DNA from: SB11 sp965222995
GTDB taxonomy: Bacteria; Bacteroidota; Bacteroidia; UBA8524
Assembly: GCA_965222995.1 (NCBI GenBank)
Contig: OZ244977.1
Span: forward strand, 1,116,001 to 1,180,000
Direction: 5' to 3'
DNA: 64,000 bases
Positions 61,065 to 64,000 of the stretch are shown here, piece by piece. A program made the translations under genes and the position numbers. The notes below the pieces were generated by a model. That model searched no databases. It was given only the letters and a program-made list of their open reading frames with translations, and was not told where the DNA came from. Position 1 is the first letter of the stretch, and the number at the start of each line of letters is the position of its first letter.

Positions 61065-64000
61065 ATGTCGAAATTTAATTCGATAATAAGAAACCGATGG
61101 GTAATGCTATGTATAGCAGTTTTGCTGTTATCCATCAGTTATTATATAGATAAAAGCCACTTAGAAAGTAAAAGTGATTATACCGGTATTACCAATGAAC
61201 TTCAAAATCATTTAAACAAAAAAGAAAAAGATATTGAACAGCTTTTGGCTGACGATACTTTACTAATCAGTACTGTTCAAAACGAGTTTAATGTTGAAGA
61301 TAATAAACAGCTAGAGCGTAAAGACTTGATATTGCTTGCCTATGCAGATACTTCATTAGTATTTTGGTCATCCAATATCATAAGCCCTGAAAAGGTAAAA
61401 CCTGAAAAGAGAGGGGAAATTGATGCTGTAAAAACAGCTAATGGCTGGTACCTATACAAACAAAAAAGAATAGGGAATTATACTTTTATTGCCCTTTATA
61501 ATTTTTACAAACGGTACCAATACAGTAACCGCTACCTGAGAAGCAGTTTTGCTGAGGGTGTGGGTATAGATAATACAGCAGAGCTAAGTAAAGAACAGTC
61601 AAAAGGGTTTGCTCCTGTAAAAAGCATTTATGGTAAAAAGCTTTTTTATATGGCTTTGCACCCATACAATCCCAATTCGCCTAGCATAGTCATTATAGCT
61701 TTAGCTTTATTGGGCTTATGGTTATTTTTTGTTTTCCTGTCAAACCAGTACGAGTGGTTTATAAAGAATAACAAATTTTTAGTAGGAACTATTTTTTTTG
61801 CTTTGGTTCTATTTGGGGTAAAACTGCTTATAGTAGATTTACAGTTTCCCTCTTTTCTTCAATCCGTTAAGCTTTTTAATCCCGGAGTATTTGCATCCAA
61901 AGGCTTTTCATCGTTGGGTTCTTTGCTGGTAAGTGTTTCACTACTATTTGTTTTTGTATTTACACTATACAAGCAAAACCTCCACAAAGGAGATAATAAG
62001 AAACCAATACCTGAAAAGTTTAGTGCAGTACTATTTGTTTTGGCATTTGTGCTGCTAATAATCTTTACCAGTTTCATCATCCAAACTATCCGAAGCATTA
62101 TTTTAGACTCTAACATCCCCTTCGATGTATCTAATATCTATCATTTCACTTGGTTTAGTATTATTGGCTTACTTATAACGGCATTGTTGGTATCGGTTCA
62201 TTTTTTTGCCAGTAACCTGGTGTACTCGCTAATGGTGCGTTATCAATTAAATGGAACCCGTTTTTTCATTTATGCACTTATTAGTGTTGCCCTGTATGCT
62301 CTGTTTCAATATATAGATGTGGGTATACGCACCACACTTTTAATACAAGCACCTGCCTATGCATTTGCTTTACTATTGGTATTACAGTTGAGTAAAGAAT
62401 TAAAAACGCCACAAAAAACCTTAGCGTTTGTATTGGTAGTGTCTGTTTTTGTGGCCTTACTTTTCTACAGGTTTAATGATGAAAAAGAACGTGCTAAAAG
62501 AAAACATTATGCTATACAGTTGGGCGACTCTAAGGATATTGAAGCCGAAAGTGTTTTTACCGATATTGAGCATGAAATTGCTAACGACCCCAGAATTTTC
62601 AAATACTTTACCAATGCTGTTTTTTCTAAACGAGACTTAGAAAAACATATCAAGCAGCTATATTTCTCAGGTTACTTAAGTAAGTATGATGTTGAGATTT
62701 TTGATTACGATACTTTGGGTAACTTTTACAGAGAAAGTAATTATTATACCTACGACTTTGTAAATAACCTGTACAATAACTTTTCCCAGGCTACACTTAG
62801 CAGTTATTTTTATTATATACTTTATCCTTCGGTACAGTACTCATACATAGCCAAATACGACTATTGCTCTGATGTGCGTACAATGGGTAGTATATACATA
62901 CTGCTTAAACGGAAACTGATTCAAGACCAAAGCCTTTTTACTGAGCTTTTATCACAATCGGGAGGGGATAATAATTCGCCACCCTATAGTTATTCTTATG
63001 CATTGTACCAGAATAACCGTCTTGTAAATAAAGGGGGGAAGTATAGCTATCCGCTAACTTTTGATATTGATACCACAAGCCACAACGAGTTTATTAATGA
63101 GGATGGATATAGCCATTTTGTGAAACATGAGCCCAACAACATAAGTATTATAGTAAGCAAAAAAGAGAATGGAATATTACAGCCACTGGCAGTGTTTAGC
63201 TTTCTGTTTTTAATGCTGTTGCTATTTATAGCATTGTTGTTTGTGTATAACAGTTTTGTGTTAATGGTACGCTCCACAGTATCAAACTACCAGGAGCGGT
63301 GGAAACCACTAAGTAAGTTTTATAAGTTTATAGGCAAATTAACCCCGCTAAACGGTATGCGTGGGCTGCTGTTCAGTACCCGTATACAAGTTACCATGTT
63401 TGCTTTGGTATCAGCAATTTTACTGCTCTCAGGGTATATTTTCTTGCGGTATATAGATTATAAATATACGGAACGCCAGCAAGATAGGATGGTGAAGAAA
63501 ATAGAATCTGTTTCAAGTGCTTTTGAAAATCAGGCGCAATTTGAAATGCAGTTTATGTTGCCTACTGAACTCACGGCTTACTTAAACCAAATTGGCGATT
63601 TTTATGAAACGGACATTAACTTTTATAGTCCTGAGGGTACACTTATAACCTCAACAAAAAATAAAATCTTCACCAGCGGGTTAATAGCCCAGCAAATAAA
63701 CCCACTGGCATATCAGAAACTTAAAACAGAAAACCAGTCGTTTTATATTCACGATGAGAAAATTGGGTCGTTAAACTATGTGTCTGCTTACGTGCCTATT
63801 ATAGATTCAAGGCAAAATGCAGTAGCATACTTAAACCTTCCTTTCTTTACCAATGAAGCAGAGTTAAACGAAGAGATATCGGCCTTTTTCGTAAATTTTG
63901 TCAACCTGTATATTCTTTTCTTTTTGGTAGCTGCTGTTATAGCCTACTTTATTACTCAAAGGGTAACTGCACCGTTAACGCTGATACAGAATAAGCTGTC
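61065..64000 (+). CDS. Large multi-pass sensor histidine kinase (5' part; cut by window edge)
   Basis: Open for 978 codons from ATG 61065 and running off the right edge. An N-terminal helix and extracytoplasmic domain (about 30-200) precede a block of about 8 helices (205-470), then a long soluble periplasmic-type region (about 480-700), a helix (704-728), a further helix at 778-798 and a cache-like domain before the last helix (940-962). RVTAPLTLIQNKL at the end is the start of a HAMP linker, so the kinase core lies beyond the window. The two tandem sensor regions and unusual length suggest integration of more than one signal. The kinase assignment rests on architecture; the catalytic domains are not visible. 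Confidence 0.72.
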   Translation, partial: MSKFNSIIRNRWVMLCIAVLLLSISYYIDKSHLESKSDYTGITNELQNHLNKKEKDIEQLLADDTLLISTVQNEFNVEDNKQLERKDLILLAYADTSLVFWSSNIISPEKVKPEKRGEIDAVKTANGWYLYKQKRIGNYTFIALYNFYKRYQYSNRYLRSSFAEGVGIDNTAELSKEQSKGFAPVKSIYGKKLFYMALHPYNPNSPSIVIIALALLGLWLFFVFLSNQYEWFIKNNKFLVGTIFFALVLFGVKLLIVDLQFPSFLQSVKLFNPGVFASKGFSSLGSLLVSVSLLFVFVFTLYKQNLHKGDNKKPIPEKFSAVLFVLAFVLLIIFTSFIIQTIRSIILDSNIPFDVSNIYHFTWFSIIGLLITALLVSVHFFASNLVYSLMVRYQLNGTRFFIYALISVALYALFQYIDVGIRTTLLIQAPAYAFALLLVLQLSKELKTPQKTLAFVLVVSVFVALLFYRFNDEKERAKRKHYAIQLGDSKDIEAESVFTDIEHEIANDPRIFKYFTNAVFSKRDLEKHIKQLYFSGYLSKYDVEIFDYDTLGNFYRESNYYTYDFVNNLYNNFSQATLSSYFYYILYPSVQYSYIAKYDYCSDVRTMGSIYILLKRKLIQDQSLFTELLSQSGGDNNSPPYSYSYALYQNNRLVNKGGKYSYPLTFDIDTTSHNEFINEDGYSHFVKHEPNNISIIVSKKENGILQPLAVFSFLFLMLLLFIALLFVYNSFVLMVRSTVSNYQERWKPLSKFYKFIGKLTPLNGMRGLLFSTRIQVTMFALVSAILLLSGYIFLRYIDYKYTERQQDRMVKKIESVSSAFENQAQFEMQFMLPTELTAYLNQIGDFYETDINFYSPEGTLITSTKNKIFTSGLIAQQINPLAYQKLKTENQSFYIHDEKIGSLNYVSAYVPIIDSRQNAVAYLNLPFFTNEAELNEEISAFFVNFVNLYILFFLVAAVIAYFITQRVTAPLTLIQNKL

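Noticed and set aside
1..64000. CRISPR arrays, tRNA/rRNA genes, transposases, integrases, phage or toxin-antitoxin genes
   Set aside because: None was seen on reading the window; a tRNAscan or profile search would be needed to exclude short RNA genes fully.

Overview
The window is a contiguous, AT-rich, gene-dense stretch from a member of the Bacteroidota. The evidence is several type IX secretion system (T9SS) genes (porV, porU, porP/sprF, a gldJ-type lipoprotein, porG-like barrels), proteins with T9SS sorting domains, TonB-dependent receptors without SusD partners, and many upstream sequences matching the Bacteroidota -7 element TAnnTTTG, some with a TTG/TTTG about 20 nt further upstream. 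No tRNA, rRNA, CRISPR, insertion sequence, phage or plasmid gene was seen. The sequence alone does not fix the class; gldJ beside porU/porV resembles Flavobacterium-type genomes.

Layout. 1-6762: T9SS locus, porU-porV on the minus strand, divergent from porP and gldJ. 6846-10600: a methyltransferase, odhB (2-oxoglutarate dehydrogenase E2), and a compact tetR-paaA-small membrane ORF operon with an operator-like palindrome and a terminator. 10649-25060: surface-glycan island with a Wzx-type flippase, two FkbM methyltransferases, a GT11 fucosyltransferase-like gene, asnB, several glycosyltransferases, a YfhO membrane protein and one LamG T9SS cargo gene, in mixed orientation with very tight convergent junctions. 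25179-38591: conserved envelope/housekeeping run: pabA-like, hydrolase, CBS protein, BamA-like barrel, nadK, three tandem PorG-like barrels, uppS, bamA, two OmpH/Skp chaperones, murI and a D-2-hydroxyacid dehydrogenase. 38673-51342: two tandem TonB-dependent receptors, a 1264-residue T9SS cargo protein and a PorV/PorQ-family barrel, closed by a strong terminator. 51444-61035: greA, HIT protein, another T9SS cargo, a fourth PorG-like barrel, small enzymes, a Zn-ribbon protein, ruvC, a flippase-like membrane protein, a GT2, and an ABC permease. 61065-64000: 5' part of a large membrane histidine kinase, cut by the window edge.

How it fits together. Much of the window concerns the outer membrane. 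BamA and the Skp-like chaperones assemble barrels; PorV, PorU, PorP, GldJ and the PorG-like proteins belong to or resemble the T9SS; the LamG protein, the 1264-residue protein and the protein at 52389-53303 look like its cargo. The glycan island may build a surface polysaccharide. The most interesting candidates for undescribed biology are the receptor/receptor/cargo/PorV-like operon, the tandem PorG expansion at the place normally held by one porG, a translationally coupled 36-residue membrane peptide behind paaA, and terminator hairpins buried inside the 3' ends of opposing genes. Coverage is complete: no gene-free stretch exceeds 300 bases; the longest is 42360-42655.
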